Notes: generated from the sequence alone by a model not told the origin. 64,000 bases of DNA from Armigeres subalbatus (GCF_024139115.2 NC_085141.1:404863612-404927611); one strand, 5' to 3'. Numbered from the stretch's first letter, positions 22,551 to 35,570 are shown. Numbers and translations: made by a program.

Positions 22551-22744
22551 TAATTTAGACTCATTTTGAAACTGAAACTGACTGAACACGTGTTTGACAA
22601 TACAACGAATCCTTTCTCACTCTTTTAATGAGAATGGGCTTTTAAATGTGGAAAAATAAGTCCAGCATATAAAAAAACAACACAAAATGAGTCATAGATT
22701 TGTAAAATTTAAAGGAATCACCTACTATTGTAGCATTGAGAATT

Positions 22745-23060
22745 CCCAATGAAAATTGTTCAGAGTTTCCAAAGGAAATTATTCCAAATTTCCTCGAAAT
22801 TTCTCTCGAATCTCCACGGGATTATTTCCTTCCGAAAATCCACCTATAATTCTTTCGAAATTTCCTCTCGAAGTGTTCATGATTTTTACCGCAAATTGTT
22901 CCGAATTTCCACGGACATTCTTCCACATTTCTACGAAAAATACTTCCATTATTTCCACGAGAAATTATTCCGCATTTTTACAAGCAATTCTTCTGACTTT
23001 CCACGGGAAATCCAGTCAAATTTCCTCAGAAAATTCTCACAATTTTAATTCTTCCACATT
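22745..23060. repeat. Degenerate GGAAATTTCC-type repeat
   Basis: The stretch is built from variants of TTCC-AATTTCC-CGGAAAT. The same low-complexity style fills both hAT elements (32800-35250 and 53400-54400) and short stretches at 49585-49700 and 50300-50380, so this may be a fragment of that family. Plus frames across it encode repetitive RKLFRIS-like peptides and are not genes. Confidence 0.7.
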
Positions 23061-23084
23061 TCACCATTTTCATCTGAAAAGACC

Positions 23085-23125
23085 ATAACAGCAAAACGGC
23101 ACTTTCGGTCAAATGGCTTTTTTTG
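23085..23125. repeat. Isolated foldback-like word
   Basis: TTTCGGTCAAATGGCTTTTTT matches the subrepeat of the foldback family but stands alone. Confidence 0.3.
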
Positions 23126-23315
23126 TCCTAAAGTTGATATACATGCGTTCTGATAACTGCCTATGGATGGATCGATGAAGTTTGTGATTTTCGAAGTTAT
23201 TAATAATCAAATATAATAGTCATTGCATGGTACGATTTTTATTGAAAAACAAACAAATTTACAATAAAATAACTTTACTTTGAAAATGTAATTACCATCC
23301 AATAACGGGTAGTAA

Positions 23316-23440
23316 CGGGCTTGGTGGTTATACGGCTACCACTTCTATCTCATACGCAGAAGGTCGTAGATTATTCATTACTCCTACTTTGTATCTTTCC
23401 ATATATTTTTCATGTTCTAGCAATCGCTAGAACTGGAAAT
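23316..23440 (+). mobile_element. tRNA-derived SINE fragment
   Basis: CTTGGTGGTTATACGGCTACC resembles a tRNA 5' half with an A box, followed by CTCATACGCAGAAGGTCGTAG, where the B box would lie but is degenerate (GGTCGTAGATTATTC). The 3' part CCTACTTTGTATCTTTCC is typical of mosquito SINE tails. Family name uncertain. Confidence 0.5.
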
Positions 23441-24509
23441 GGACTTCCCTGTCGCTTGAGCGAAAAAGTTCGCTTCGGCATCCAATTAGAATATACCACC
23501 CTTTCATTACTAACACATTGACAACCCGTTAACCACGACGAACCTCTGCCATTGAACCCATTGAACGGCTTGCCGTAGGCGATTTATTGCATCATTAATT
23601 CCTTCCCATTGACCAGCGCCGTTATCGACCATTTGAAATAATAGAGCTCTCGGACTGTGCACGATGCTGGGTAATATACGCCAACCGGGAATTATAATTA
23701 AATTACGCCGAAATATTTTACTAAAATTGTTACAAGACTAGTGTTAGTCATATTCTTCATGCTAGTCAATTTCCCAGACTGTTGTTAATAAGGAGGAAAT
23801 TTCGTTGTCTCTAAAGTACTGAGGAAATGAACCTCGAAATTGCATCAAAAGTGCTTTTAATTTTTTAGTTTCTTAATGCACATATTTTCGTATTTTATTT
23901 TCAAATTGGGGGCTGATTATGATTATGATTATTGACTTCAGCCGCTTTCGATATTGTAACATAATTTGGATTGATAACTAAGAAAACGTTGTGAGGCATT
24001 TTGTACACATTTACCCTATGCAGATTTAAATTATTTTCAATAAATTCCTAAAATAAATCACAAACACTGGATAATAGTTGAAATCTTCGTTAGAAACATT
24101 TCCATTACTTGGTATTTGAGTGTAAAAGAGTTTCGTAAATTTATGTTAACAGCACCTAACATACTGACAACAGAGTTTTCCATAGTTACTGTTATGCGGT
24201 CACTTTGCTTAATGTTTCAAAGCAACTGGATGCTATTTTTTTGAAGTGATTTTTCTTATAATAAGGAGCTAAAATTTATTTCTGATTTCACATGGTCAGC
24301 TGAAAAAACTAACAATTTGGAGATGATTCATGAGTTTAATTCAAAATTGACAAAAATGCAAATGTTATAAATATGCGATCTTGGCCAGATAAATCGTTTT
24401 GACGTTTACTTCTAACAGAATTATTACAGCACTAGTTACATTTTGTTAGAAAATTTAGTTATTTTAACAACATCCTGAACTAAGCAACACAACGTGATAT
24501 AAATTTATT
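23441..24509. other. No gene recognised
   Basis: AT-rich unique-looking DNA. TTTTAACAACATCCTGAAC at 24462-24480 is found inverted as CAGGATGTTGTTAAAA at 45911-45926, each next to TTTTGTTAGAAA words, which hints at a further low-copy repeat. Confidence 0.4.
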
Positions 24510-24700
24510 ATTCTCTTCTTCAGCCAAATGGCATTGTCGGCCAAACCGTATTCGGCGTAATAACCATTGGTCATACGTTCGATACGGCCAAATGATTGAG
24601 TTAGATGACTTTCGGTCTGCTGTTCGGCCAAATGACATTCGTAAAAAAGCTTTCCGCCAAATGTCTTTGTGTGACCTCGAGCCATGGGAAAGGGATCAGC
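24510..24700. mobile_element. Foldback-family arm fragment
   Basis: Seven or so subrepeats such as TCGGCCAAATGACATTCG in the right-arm orientation, ending near CCATGGGAAAGGG. No left arm or core is present within 1 kb, so this is a partial copy. Confidence 0.6.
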
Positions 24701-24774
24701 CGAAAATGTTAGGTTAATGTCGAATACAAAACTAGGTTTAAAATGCGCCAGTCAGCCATTGCATTTTTGCCTGA

Positions 24775-25345
24775 GGTTCTCGGTCATCCACATAATTGCT
24801 GAAGTTAGGCCTTGAGATCTACACGCGTAACTATAGATCAATCGGGATGTTTAAAATACGGTCCATGCCTTTTGTGAATCATAGAATCGAATGAGTTCGC
24901 AGCTTAGGATCTTGGCCATCCAAGAAATCCCTTGAGATAGACACTCAGGTCTACACGAGTAACAAAAGATAAATCGATCGATTTTTAATTTGGTACATGG
25001 TCATTATAAATTATAGAAAATGATATATCTATGGCATAGGTTATCGGTCATCTAAAGCAAACCTGGAGTAAGGCCTAAAGATCTACAAGCATAACAAAAG
25101 ATAATTCTATGTATAACAAAGGGCATCTACCATATTCGAAACTATCCAATTGATCTTTGGTTACGCATATAGATCTGAAAGCCTTATTCTAGGGATTTCT
25201 TGGACGGCAAAGAACCCATACCGTGAACATATTCTAGTTTACGTATCACAAAGGGCATATACTATATTCGAAACAGTCCGATTGATCATTGATTACTCAT
25301 GTAGACCTTAAGACTTTACTGCAGGAATTTCTTGGATGCGTTATA
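24775..25345. repeat. About 132-bp tandem repeat, three direct plus two inverted units
   Basis: Units start at GGTTCTCGGTCATCC (24775), GGATCTTGGCCATCC (24907) and GGTTATCGGTCATCT (25039), each followed by AGATCTACA-GCGTAAC or a close variant. From about 25115 the same unit continues in the opposite orientation (CATATAGATCTGAAAGCC, then GGATTTCTTGGACGGC, and again near 25300-25340). The array therefore switches strand midway. Confidence 0.75.
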
Positions 25346-28300
25346 GCGTGAAAAGAAAATAGTGACTTGGCTCCGTAATGCACAAGGTAACATGCGCCCA
25401 CTAAATAAATTATAAAAAAAACTTATATTGTATGCACACATCAACTGGTTACACGACAATTTAGCAGGCTTTCATTTGAGAGGAAACAAGAATAGGACTT
25501 TTCATTAATTGATACCTACTTGATTCTTCGGCCAGTTTCACTGCGTTTGTTTACATTTTTAGGCTGGCGCGTTTTAGCTTCGGGGTGGCGCGTTTCAACC
25601 CGCATGGTTTGAGTTTGCACGAAAATGCAGCGCATCAAAATAAAATCGTTTTATTGGTTTCTAAGTAAGGTTGGCTAACAATTTACCAGTGGCTAGTCCA
25701 TTGCCGTTTTTCCATCTCGGTGATTTGTACGAGTTCAACTCACCATCGCGAAAATAAGTTCAGAATTCGTAAATCTATCGATGAAACCAAGTTCCGATAA
25801 CTTGGTCTATCGAGGATTGTCCTTAAGGTCACTCTTGAATATCTTGAAAGGATTCTAGATCTAGATATTCAAATTCTACCTACAAATACTAAAGAGTATG
25901 TAAGAAAGGATACTAAGAAATGATGATTGGAATAATCTCACGAAATTCTGGATTTGGCATCTTAGGTTCTGTTGCTTTGCACATCGTCACCATAACGTTT
26001 TGTTTCGGAACTGATATGCCGCAATATTGTGTCGCTTATCGGCAATAGCAGTCGGTTCTCGGTTTCGTGGAAAAATGTTCATGCTCAGTGTCTTCTGCTA
26101 TATACTTCTTCTTATCGTTTAACTGAAACCAAAAGATCCGCTAACAGCAAAATGTTTTATTCTAAAACGCGAATTATTGCTGGAAAAAATCAGCAGACAA
26201 AATTTGACACCATGTGCCCTTGAAAACGCGAGTAGTTTGAAAATTGGATTCCGTCAGGAGTGATCTTAAGGTTGTTCAGCTACGCCAGCTTGTGACGAAA
26301 AGTGTAATCAAAAACAAGATCTGACGCCGATTGACAACCGTTTGACGTCTAGAATGCGTTGCAGTTATCGAAAGGCATTCGTTAACTGAAAAGTAAACAT
26401 GTTACAGATATTGGACGGCTACCGTATATGTATGAAAAGCTTACATTCCTTGTATTAAAATCTTGCAGAATTGTATATGCCAAGATTTTATACAATAATT
26501 GTAAGATTTGTTTTTCGGGTGTTTGGTTGCCTCTCTCACTCGTCGTTTTTAAATATTTTTTCAAGTAGTAAATTTACCCCCCATTTCCAAGCACGCCTCT
26601 GAATCGTCTCCTGAAATATCTCCCCTTTTTCCCTGTATCGGGGCATCGCAAAAAAAGTAAAAGAACGCATCGTCGTCCAATAACTAGAGCTTTCATTTTT
26701 TTTTCTGCGACCACCACTTTACAGCAAAAAAAAACTAAGAAGAGGGTGGCAGTGTGAATTATTTATAGCCGCAAAACAATTTACTCGGTCCCCCGTAATA
26801 TCTTGCCGGTGCGCGCTTTGTCGCTGTTGCTGGCTGCCGCCATCCACCCGTTGGTTGGTCTATAGTTTGCTGTTGTTACAAATGTGTTACCCACAAACAG
26901 GTAGGTACTAGAGAAGGCCCACCTACAACAGCGTGGCTTTGATTTTCGTCCACAGTCAGTGCCACAGTCGGAACCACACACATACACAGGGCGGCATTTT
27001 CTTTAGAAAGTGAGTTTTTCTTGTGGCAGGTTTCGAAATTTATGAACTGCAATTTTTTGTGTGGTGTCCAACGGAATATGAATGGGCAATTGTTGACTAA
27101 CGGGGTTGAGGGCGCATGATTGGAGGCTGGGCCTAATGTGGTTTTGTACTTAGCTTCGAAGTGAAATTGAAACGTTTTTAGATTGCTTTTGAGAAAACGT
27201 CAAAAAAGCTTAACCGTTTTTATGGCCAAAAATTTTGCTGTTTTTTTTTTGTGTGCTTGGGTTGAAATTGTATTCCAGAATGTCAGAGCTTTTTCACTTA
27301 ATGTTTCTTTTGTCGTACAAGTTGTTAACTTCATATTATTCTTCTCTATATTTCTTTCAGGTAACGACATTTCCACAAAGTATAGCAACCGGCGGAGCCA
27401 AATCTGGTAGTAGCTTACAATGAACAAAAGCACAACACGTAATCGTAAAATAAGCCCATCTGAGTCGACCTGCCTCGACCATGTCGATTTGATCCTAGCC
27501 ATAAATTAATTACCATCCAACAACCACCGTAGAAACTATCACACGAACTGACAAACTTCGGTTGACTTTCGCCAGCCAGCAACATGCCGTAAAATCCACG
27601 ATCAATTTGTCGAAAGTGACCGTCCGTAAACCCTAAAATCCTACTCACTCACTGCTATCACGCGGGGGGTTGCGTCCCCATTGATTAGTTAGTCAACCGA
27701 CCAGCAGCAGCAGCAGCAGCAACAGCGGACAAACGGTTCGATTTAGACCACCAATAATGACCACGATGAGCGAAACTTCTAACTACCGTTCCGTTCGTTC
27801 ACTCTTCGCGGTCGATCGTTGATTAGTGCTGCCACTGGCTGCTGCTGCTGCGTCGCTATTGTTGCGGTGTGGTGGCGACCGGTGGAAATGAAAATTGCTT
27901 TCGTGTGGTACCAGTTTCAAGCTTTCTAATAAATCATAATTTTCCAAAGCTTCGCATGGCGCGAGAGGTGATGTAGTTCTCCTCAAAACAGAGATCAAAC
28001 CACGTGATTGATGAACATAAGTACAACGGGCAGAAGTAAGCATCAGTAGTATAAAGAGTCCTGCTTTCGACCCTAGGAGAGGAATTTCTAAAGCAGTCGG
28101 TTGGAGAAGTGGTTCTCACTGATTTACTATTTGATGATATTAGAATTAGATGAGATGAAATGTACCAATGTGTTATAAAGAAAAGGGATCCTTTATAATA
28201 TATTTTAGTGTTACGTAATTATAGTACAAGTAAGATCGTGACCAAGATGGAGACATGATTTCGCGATCGTACATATACGTGGTTATGCTATTGTTGAAAG

Positions 28301-28599
28301 TATTGTCAACTAAGCGCATTGAAAATCCAAAGTAGCTAATCACGAAACGTTTTCGTGCCAAACTGATTCGTTACGAAGTTTGAATGATGCGTGAGAGCTA
28401 AATAGAATGGTCATCGAGTACCTAAACTTCTTTGAATTGAAATAAAAATTATTGGTGCCATTGAGCTGTAAAACATTCATTTAATGATTTACTGACATTC
28501 CACCAGTCGCGATGGGCGTTTCGAGCTAGATAAAAATCCGTGCCAAGAGGAATCATAAACAAATTCGTACCTTGGAAGTATTACTTGGGTTGTCAATAA
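25346..28599. other. No gene recognised; unique-looking DNA
   Basis: No open frame is supported. A (CAG)n run lies at 27702-27725, with CTGCTGCTGCTGCG nearby at 27839-27852. The sequence around 26640-28060 has balanced composition and no repeats apart from these, so it may be regulatory or untranslated. TTTCTTTCAGGTAACG at 27351-27366 resembles a splice acceptor, but nothing downstream reads as an exon. Confidence 0.4.
27702..27725. repeat. (CAG)n microsatellite
   Basis: Seven CAG-type units ending in CAACAGC. Confidence 0.9.
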
Positions 28600-29271
28600 C
28601 ATTCGACCATAACCCCCTCCGGGATTCGACCAGGATCCCCTCCGGGATTCGACCAGAATCCCCTCCGGGATTCGACCAGAATCTTCTCCGGGATTCGACA
28701 ACAATCCCCTCCGGGATTCGACCAGAATCCCCTCCGGGATTCGACCAGAATCCCCTCCGGGATTCGACCAGAATCCCCTCCGGGATTCGACCAGAATCCC
28801 CTCCGAGATTCGACCAGAATCTAGTCCGAGATTCGACCAGAATCTTCTCTGGGATTCGACCAGAATCCCCTCCGGGATTCGACCAGAATCCCCTCCGGGA
28901 TTCGACCAGAATCCCCTCCGGGATTCGACCAGAATCCCCTCCGGGATTCGACCAGAATCCCCTCCGGGATTCGACCAGAATCCCCTCCGGGATTCGACCA
29001 GAATCCCCTCCGGGATTCGACCAGAATCCCCTCCGGGATTCGACCAGAATCCCCTCCGGGATTCGACCAGAATCCCCTCCGGGATTCGACCAGAATCCCC
29101 TCCGGGATTCGACCAGAATCCTCTCCGAGATTCGACCAGAATCTTCTCTGGGATTCGACCAAAATCCCCTCCGGGATTCGACCAGAATCCCCTCCGGGAT
29201 TCGACCAGAATCCCCTCCGGGATTCGACCAGAATCCCCTCCGGGATTCGACCAGAATCCCCTCCGGGATTC
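28600..29271. repeat. 23-bp minisatellite, about 29 copies
   Basis: The unit is CCCCTCCGGGATTCGACC followed by AGAAT, repeated with high identity. A variant block (CCGAGATTCG then CTTCTCTGGG) appears near 28800-28858 and again near 29118-29160, roughly 13 units apart, suggesting a past segmental duplication. Because 23 is not a multiple of 3, three units give a 23-residue peptide repeat. The unit has no stop in any frame of either strand, so frames of over 250 codons exist on both strands; they are trivial. Confidence 0.97.
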
Positions 29272-32191
29272 TTCGGGCAAGCGGTCATGCGAATGTACGG
29301 CGAGAATCTGTCATCTTCGTGAAGTGCTACACAATTTTCTGATATCCATAACTGTTATACCGCACCCCATAGGTTGGGAACCACCGCCATGGAATTGTAT
29401 CTCACCGGGTCTCAGGTGTGGGATTTTATCTTCATTGGAGAAAAATGGGTCCAGAGGGAAATCGATGATGGGGAACTACGGTTTGTCCTCGATCGGTGGA
29501 GCGCCAATGGTTATGATGATGATGATGATGATGATGGCGACGGCGATGCATTGGATAGCTACTGTAGTAACAGGTGGCAAAATGATGTAGCATAATGGAG
29601 GTCGCTCACTTTGTGTTTGGCACCACTCGGCGCCATTGCTAGGCTTGGTGGTGGATCGTTGAAGTGAGGGTGACGAACGGAGAGGCACTGGCACCTAAGT
29701 GAAATTGTGTCGAAGCAATATTTTCATATAAAACAAGAGAACACTTTCCCGCTTTTGTGGTGACGGAACGAACGAATGGGAGTTCCTTTTGTGCAACGAT
29801 AGCAACAGCATCTCCTACGTGTACATATTCGACGATGATGCTGATGGGAATTTTCACTAATGCTCACATGGCTTCCCCCTCCGAGCGAGCATGTTTTGTG
29901 ATAGGTTAATGTTTTCGGAATCGAGAGCTTAGGACACGGGAAGTTTTGTATCCGACACAAGGGGGGTCCATTATTGGCTCCATCGAACCGGTGCAAGCCT
30001 TTAGCAATAGCTGCGCTCCAACACACGCTAGAGGGCAAAGTTTGAAAATATTGGTATTTAGTTTGATAACAGCCATCTGCGGCCGATCGGCGAACTGAAT
30101 GGGAAAAGTTTTCGCCGGTATAAAAGAGGTTAGTTGAAGGAGACCGTTGTTCTGCGAAGTGACAGATGAATGCTGTCGATAAATAAGACCGTGAGAAGTT
30201 GAATCAACAGTTGGGGCAGATTACTGCAAACAGCTGAGAATCGTGTTAGTTGGTATGTCAGATTCGAATTCTTCAACTAATGGTTCAATGTAAATACTTG
30301 ATCTTTTCCTTCTCCACAATTCGGCTCGCTTGTCTCACTTCGTAGATTTATGAATTTAAATCTCATGCTTTAATCGGATTCCTTTTGTACACCTGTAAAC
30401 CGGATTTTCATGTTCTTCAAATGTCGAAAAGCAACAACCCGTGAAGCGGCAGCACAATCCGCTCGCATGCATTCCGACAACCAACATCACGAGCATCAGA
30501 ATCCAACTGCGGCTTGGTGGTTGGCAAATATCAGCTTTAGCACTGTTCCGAAGTTTATTCATGTTTCCACCGTTTGCGATTGCAGCAACCTCCTTTTCCT
30601 TTCTGCCAGCGCGGTACTACATCCGAAAGCGCATTGTTTGTCTTATTTCCATAATTTTTACAAAACATTTACCATTTTCAATGGAAATTCAACCCCTCCC
30701 TCCCCGGATCATGTCGGACGGAGATGATGGCAACAATTTTGCTTCATGCCAGTTATTACGCGTCATTGTTTGGAGGAGGCCCTTCCCCCGGTCGTCGTCG
30801 TCGCCAAATTAAACTGCTCCACCGCCTCCGAAAAAAAGCGATCGGAAGTAAGGGTATGTGGTGTATTTTACTCACGTTTAGGGTAAGATCTGCATTCTTG
30901 ATGCTTTTTGTTGAGATTTCAGAGAACTCTGGCAACTATGTCAAGATTTGCACGGAAATAAATTTTTCCTTGCCTAAGCTCAGTAAACCATTTTCTGAAA
31001 ACCTTCCAAAATCTTGTTTTATTTGGCACTGCATAATAAGTTTTTAATAAGTTAGTTAATTTTTAGTATATCTAGTGAAACCGGGAAGCATATTTTTCCC
31101 ACTGTTAGCTTCACTCACGCAAAATACCCTCAATCGAAAGCGACAGTCAACCGCGTTCGGTTCAGCTCAGACGCTCCTAGCGGTTACCGCCGTTGTCCGT
31201 TCCGTGGATTAAAGTGGAGGTTTTTCCAATTTAAACTTTTATGTTTGCATGCATGCGCTGCCATGCAAACAACAACTACTGAAAGTCACATTTCGCTTCA
31301 TTTTTACATTTTCGCACACTGCTGGCGGTAACAATGAATAATGAACGCTGACCCCAACAGCTGATTTACATGCCCTCTCGCGGTCTGGCTCGGACGCGGG
31401 CGGGTGGATCTGAAACAATGTCTCGTCGGGTTCATTAATGAAAAAAAGCGAGGGTACAATGTGGGGTGGTAAAGAGGGGTGTTTAGGGGTATCGTCACTT
31501 TACGTGCATATGTGACAAATGGTTTTAATAACGTGGCTGCAAATGCAGATTTGCCACAGCGGACGCCTCTAAACGCATTTGCATCCCGGCGGGAATGTAC
31601 ACTGCATTAATGCAGCAAGCAGCAAGGTTATGATTGTCGAGAGATGAGGTTCAACGACAAACGAATATCTCAATTAACCATTGTTCTCGTGTGGAATAGC
31701 GAGACTGTCACAAGTAAAGTAGTTAAGGCTATTTTGAGTTGAGTGACAACTATTTAACAAGTCGAATGACAAAATTTCGCAACATCAAATTTGTTTACAA
31801 TGGTGTCCAATGCTCATTGCGAGAAAAAAATTCCCATGATCAAACATTTGAATATCCACCTGAGTGTGGCGTTAGTATGAAATGTGAACAACCTTGTAAA
31901 TAAATATTGAATATTAGAAACCATAGTAAGGTCTGACAATTCTTCTAGTTGACCTTTCGGAGAACAGTAGGACATAATTTTTATTGAACAATTGTAACGG
32001 GTGTATAAAAAGATTGAAAAATCAGCATTTGTTTGACAGATTCGATTCCAGATTCGATTTAATCTTAGATTGCGAATCTTTTTGTAGAATCGATTGCCAA
32101 TTCGATACCTCTTTCGAATTCAACGGTTCTTGATCTTGAATTTAAATACAGCGTGGATTTCAAAATAGGAATAGGAATTATAGGCGATGTC
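29272..32191. other. No gene recognised; contains an ATG-repeat microsatellite
   Basis: (ATG)n lies at 29513-29536. Overlapping frames on both strands at 29324-30812 lack domains. The block 29340-30810 is of mixed composition and may be untranslated or regulatory sequence. 32040-32160 is rich in ATTCGATT words like those at 46680-47560. Confidence 0.4.
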
Positions 32192-34283
32192 TGGGGAAGA
32201 CTCTATTGAACCAAAGCCATTCGACAGTATGGTCGAATATGTCCTTCAGCTGAATAACCATTTGGCTACCATAGTCTGAACGGTAACTGACCATTTGGCC
32301 GAAAGACATTGAGCCAAAAAGGCGCTACAATCGAGGAATTCATCAGGCCGAACATGTTATTTGGCCGTAATGGTCTGGTCAAATGAAGAAGTCATTAGAC
32401 CGTACAAACTGTTTGGCCTAAAAGTTGTTCGGTCGATCAAAACCGTTGAGTCGAACGGATCAATTGATCAATGAGAAAAGCCATTTTGCCAAACAAAAAC
32501 CATTTGGCCGAGCTCCACTAGGGCGAAACTGGTTTGACCATTAGGCTCCCTCCGTATTTCATTCAGCCGAAAATATTGTTTGGCCAAAAATGCCATTTGG
32601 GCGAAATTGGCGTTTGGCCGAACAGATCATATGGTCGTAAATATCATTCGGCATCAATACCATTTGGAACAATAGTGATTGTGACTAGAGGTGCGCACTG
32701 GTCCGAAAATCGGCGGCGGCGGCGTTTGTCAGAATTTCGGTCGGCGACGGCGGCGTTTTCGGCGTCACGCCGAATGTCATTTTAACCGGCGACGGCGTGA
32801 ATCGGCGTGGCGATTTTTTATATAACGTTTGTTTTTTTTTTCATTTTTTGGGATATTTTTAAGACATGAACGGAGCATCTTTTCCAGAAAATTCTTTAAG
32901 TTCTTCCAAAATATTCATTATTGAATATTATTTTCGGATCTACTTTGAAGCTTTTTGTAATTCCCAAGGAAAATCGTTCGAAATTTCAGCGGAAAATAAT
33001 TCGGAATTTACATGAGAAACTATTCAAAATTTTCACGAGAAATTGTTCCAAATTTTGTTTGGAGAAATTGTTTGGAAAATTCTCGGAAAGTTCCTGTTGA
33101 GTGTTTTGTAAAATTTACACTGAACATTATTCGGAATATCCGCGAGAGATTCTGAGGAGTTTTAACTAGAAACTCGCTTAAAGTTTCACCAGAAATATTC
33201 CACGGGAGATTTTTCAAAATAAGGATTTTTTTTTGGATTTCAATGGAAATTGTAGGAAACTGGAAATTCATTCTAATTTGCACGGGTTTCCATGGCATGG
33301 AAAATTCTTCGGAATTTCCACGAGGAATATTCCGGAATATACCGGAAAATACCTGGAAAAACCTGGAAAAATCATGGGAATATCCGAGAATTTCTGACAC
33401 AATCAAAATTCAAACATGAAAAAAATCAAACAATTTTAAAATTGAACACGTATGGATCGTAGTTCCGATCTATGGACAAAAAAACGTTAGCTAAGAAAAG
33501 AAAAGAAAAGCTAAGAATTTATTCGGGAAATCAATTAGGAATTGCTTTGTAAACTCTTTTGAGAGTTCTTTCGGAAATTTTTCAGGAATGTTTAAAAAAA
33601 ACAAAATAATTAAGGATTTCAAGGCAGTTCCTGGAAGAACTTTCGGAGAAATTTCTGGATCAATTTTGAAAGAAATTTTCGGATGGTTTTCCAAAAGAAT
33701 CACTCAAGGCGTATCCATAGGAATTATTAGCGTAATTTTCTAAATAGTTCCTGGGGGAATTTCCAAGATGAGTTCCCGATCTTTAAGGAATTCACGCAGG
33801 AGAACACAAGGGATTTAAAAAAAATTAAGGGAATTATGAAGGATTTTTGCTAAAGGAAATTTCTAAATGAATTTTCAAAGAAACGGTATTCTCGAACGAA
33901 CTCCCAAACGAATTTTCAAAAAATTCTTTAGAAGGATTCCAAGATGAATTACTGAATAAATAACTATGGAAATTTTAAACGAATTTCCGAAGGTTTAAAA
34001 GAAGATGTAGAAGAGATGCTAAAAAAACTCTCTAGAAATGTCCAAATGAATTTCCGGAAAAGTTACTAGAGGAATTTCCAAAACAAATACGGGAAATAAT
34101 CTCCTCTAGGAATTCCCGAAATAATTTCCAAAAAAAAATTCGTAAAGGAATTTCCGAAGGACGGATATTGGGGATTTTTTTAGGATTCAAACCATAACAA
34201 TTCTATAAGGTGTTTTCTAAAGTTTTCGTAAGTAAATGTTTGAATGAATTCCTAAAAAATCCCCAAGGAATAAAAAATAATTC

Positions 34284-34414
34284 GAAGCATTTTCCGAATG
34301 TATCTCCAGTAGAAGCAAAAGTACTAAATGCTAGTGGCGCTGCATTAATGGTTGCAGCGCCACTAGCATTTTAGTACTTTTGCTTCTACTGGAGATACAT
34401 TCGGAAAATGCTTC
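34284..34414. mobile_element. Palindromic MITE with about 61-bp arms
   Basis: Left arm 34284-34344 and right arm 34353-34414 are near-perfect inverted copies, separated by 8 bases (TTAATGGT). The left arm reads GAAGCATTTTCCG at the outside and CTAGTGGCGCTGCA at the loop side. Weaker pairing extends outwards by a further ~15 bases. The loop-side half resembles 3789-3825 in the pogo-type element (AGTAGAAGCATAAGTACTAG), so the two places share a module. Confidence 0.8.
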
Positions 34415-34489
34415 GGATTATTTCTTTTATTTCACCATTGAAAATTATTTTGCTTCAAATAGTTAAGCATTAACTTGGCCTATGTTGTC

Positions 34490-34812
34490 TGCCATGTTGT
34501 AGTGTATGATTGGTTGCATCAACAACATCAACAACATTTATAAAGCCTGTCCACGTTAAATGTCGGACAGTTAGATAATGTACAATTGATTTGTCGCCAT
34601 TTCATCAATTTGGACGAGAGCTAAGGCATAGAAGCAGCAGTAAAGCGAAGAGATAGATCGTCTCATTGGTTGTTGAAAATGTTTAAAAATCACATTGGAC
34701 GATGGGTGTCCGAAATTTAACGTGGACATGCTTCAGTACCTTTTTTGGCTGCTACGTTTGAGCACACGAACTGGAGCGACATTAGCAGTTTTATACTTTT
34801 GCATTAACTTTG
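34490..34812 (+). repeat. Module shared with the pogo-type element interior
   Basis: ATGTTGTAGTG-ATG-TTGGTT with CATCA and the far block GCGACATTAGCA-TTTTATACTTTTG also occur at 3889-4025 in the same order. Copy here carries about 190 bp more in the middle. It is probably an old, separate transposon whose name I cannot give. Confidence 0.5.
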
Positions 34813-35251
34813 CCAGCGATTTTCTAAAGGAATTCCTTAAACCATTTTCGAGGAAAGAATTTACAAAGGAATCGTCAAATGCTTTTCTGAAGCAATATTT
34901 GTACGAAGTTCTGAAGGAATTCCCGAAGAAAGTCCCAAACAAATTTTCCGGAAATTAAAATCTATTAATTTTCGAAGAAATGTTAAAAGATTATCAAAAG
35001 AAATCTCCAAGGTATTTTACGAAGGAGACCCCTAAACGAAATTCTGAATGAAATTCTGGAAGAAATTCCGAAGGAATTACGAAGCAATTCTTAAAATACC
35101 CTCTTTGAAGGAATTTCCTATTTTATTTCCTGGAGGAATTTTCGAAGGAATACCTGAAGGATTTTTTGATTGAATGATTGAAACAAATTCTGGATGAACT
35201 TGCGAAAGAATTCGTGGCGGCATTTCCTAAATATTTTTTTAAGTAATTTAC

Positions 35252-35570
35252 GAGTCAGGGCTATAAAGCAAGACCATGCAGAAGGTGGCTGGCTTCGATT
35301 CCCGATCAGGTCTAGGAAATTCTCTTGAATTCCCTGGGCAAATTAATGTATCATCGTGTTTGCCTCATGATATACAAATGCAAAAATCGTAACTCGGCTT
35401 AGAAACCTCGTCCCATCCCGGATCGAAACGTCGGCGATGAAGTAAAACTGTCAACGCTATTACCCGTGACTGAAAGCCAATCCGAAAATTAAGTTACAAA
35501 TTTCACAGTCGTAATCCACTAGCTCGTTAACAACTGTGGAAGTGCTTAACCATTGAATGCCTACAAACTT
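35252..35570 (+). mobile_element. tRNA-derived SINE
   Basis: GGCTATAAAGCAAGACCATG precedes GGCTTCGATTCCCG (B box at 35291-35304). The body has CCCTGGGCAAATTAATG, TATCATCGTGTTTGCCTCAT, GGCTTAGAAACCTCG and the 3' phrase AACAACTGTGGAAGTGCTTAA. This layout is a common mosquito SINE; a truncated minus-strand tail of what looks like the same family is at 49449-49530. Confidence 0.65.

Larger units (their letters stand above)
33000..35240. repeat. Degenerate GGAATTTCC-type filler of the hAT element
   Basis: Hundreds of variants of GGAATTTCC / GAATTTTC separated by short AT-rich spacers, in both orientations. Several frames of up to 128 codons run through it (for example minus 33020-33406) and are repeat artefacts. 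Confidence 0.75.

Noticed and set aside
28489..29342. Overlapping 250+ codon frames on both strands
   Set aside because: Products of the 23-bp minisatellite, which is stop-free in all six frames.
33020..33406. 128-codon minus frame, and similar ones at 33491, 34695 and 34733
   Set aside because: Repetitive EFS/KFP peptides produced by the GGAATTTCC filler of the hAT element.
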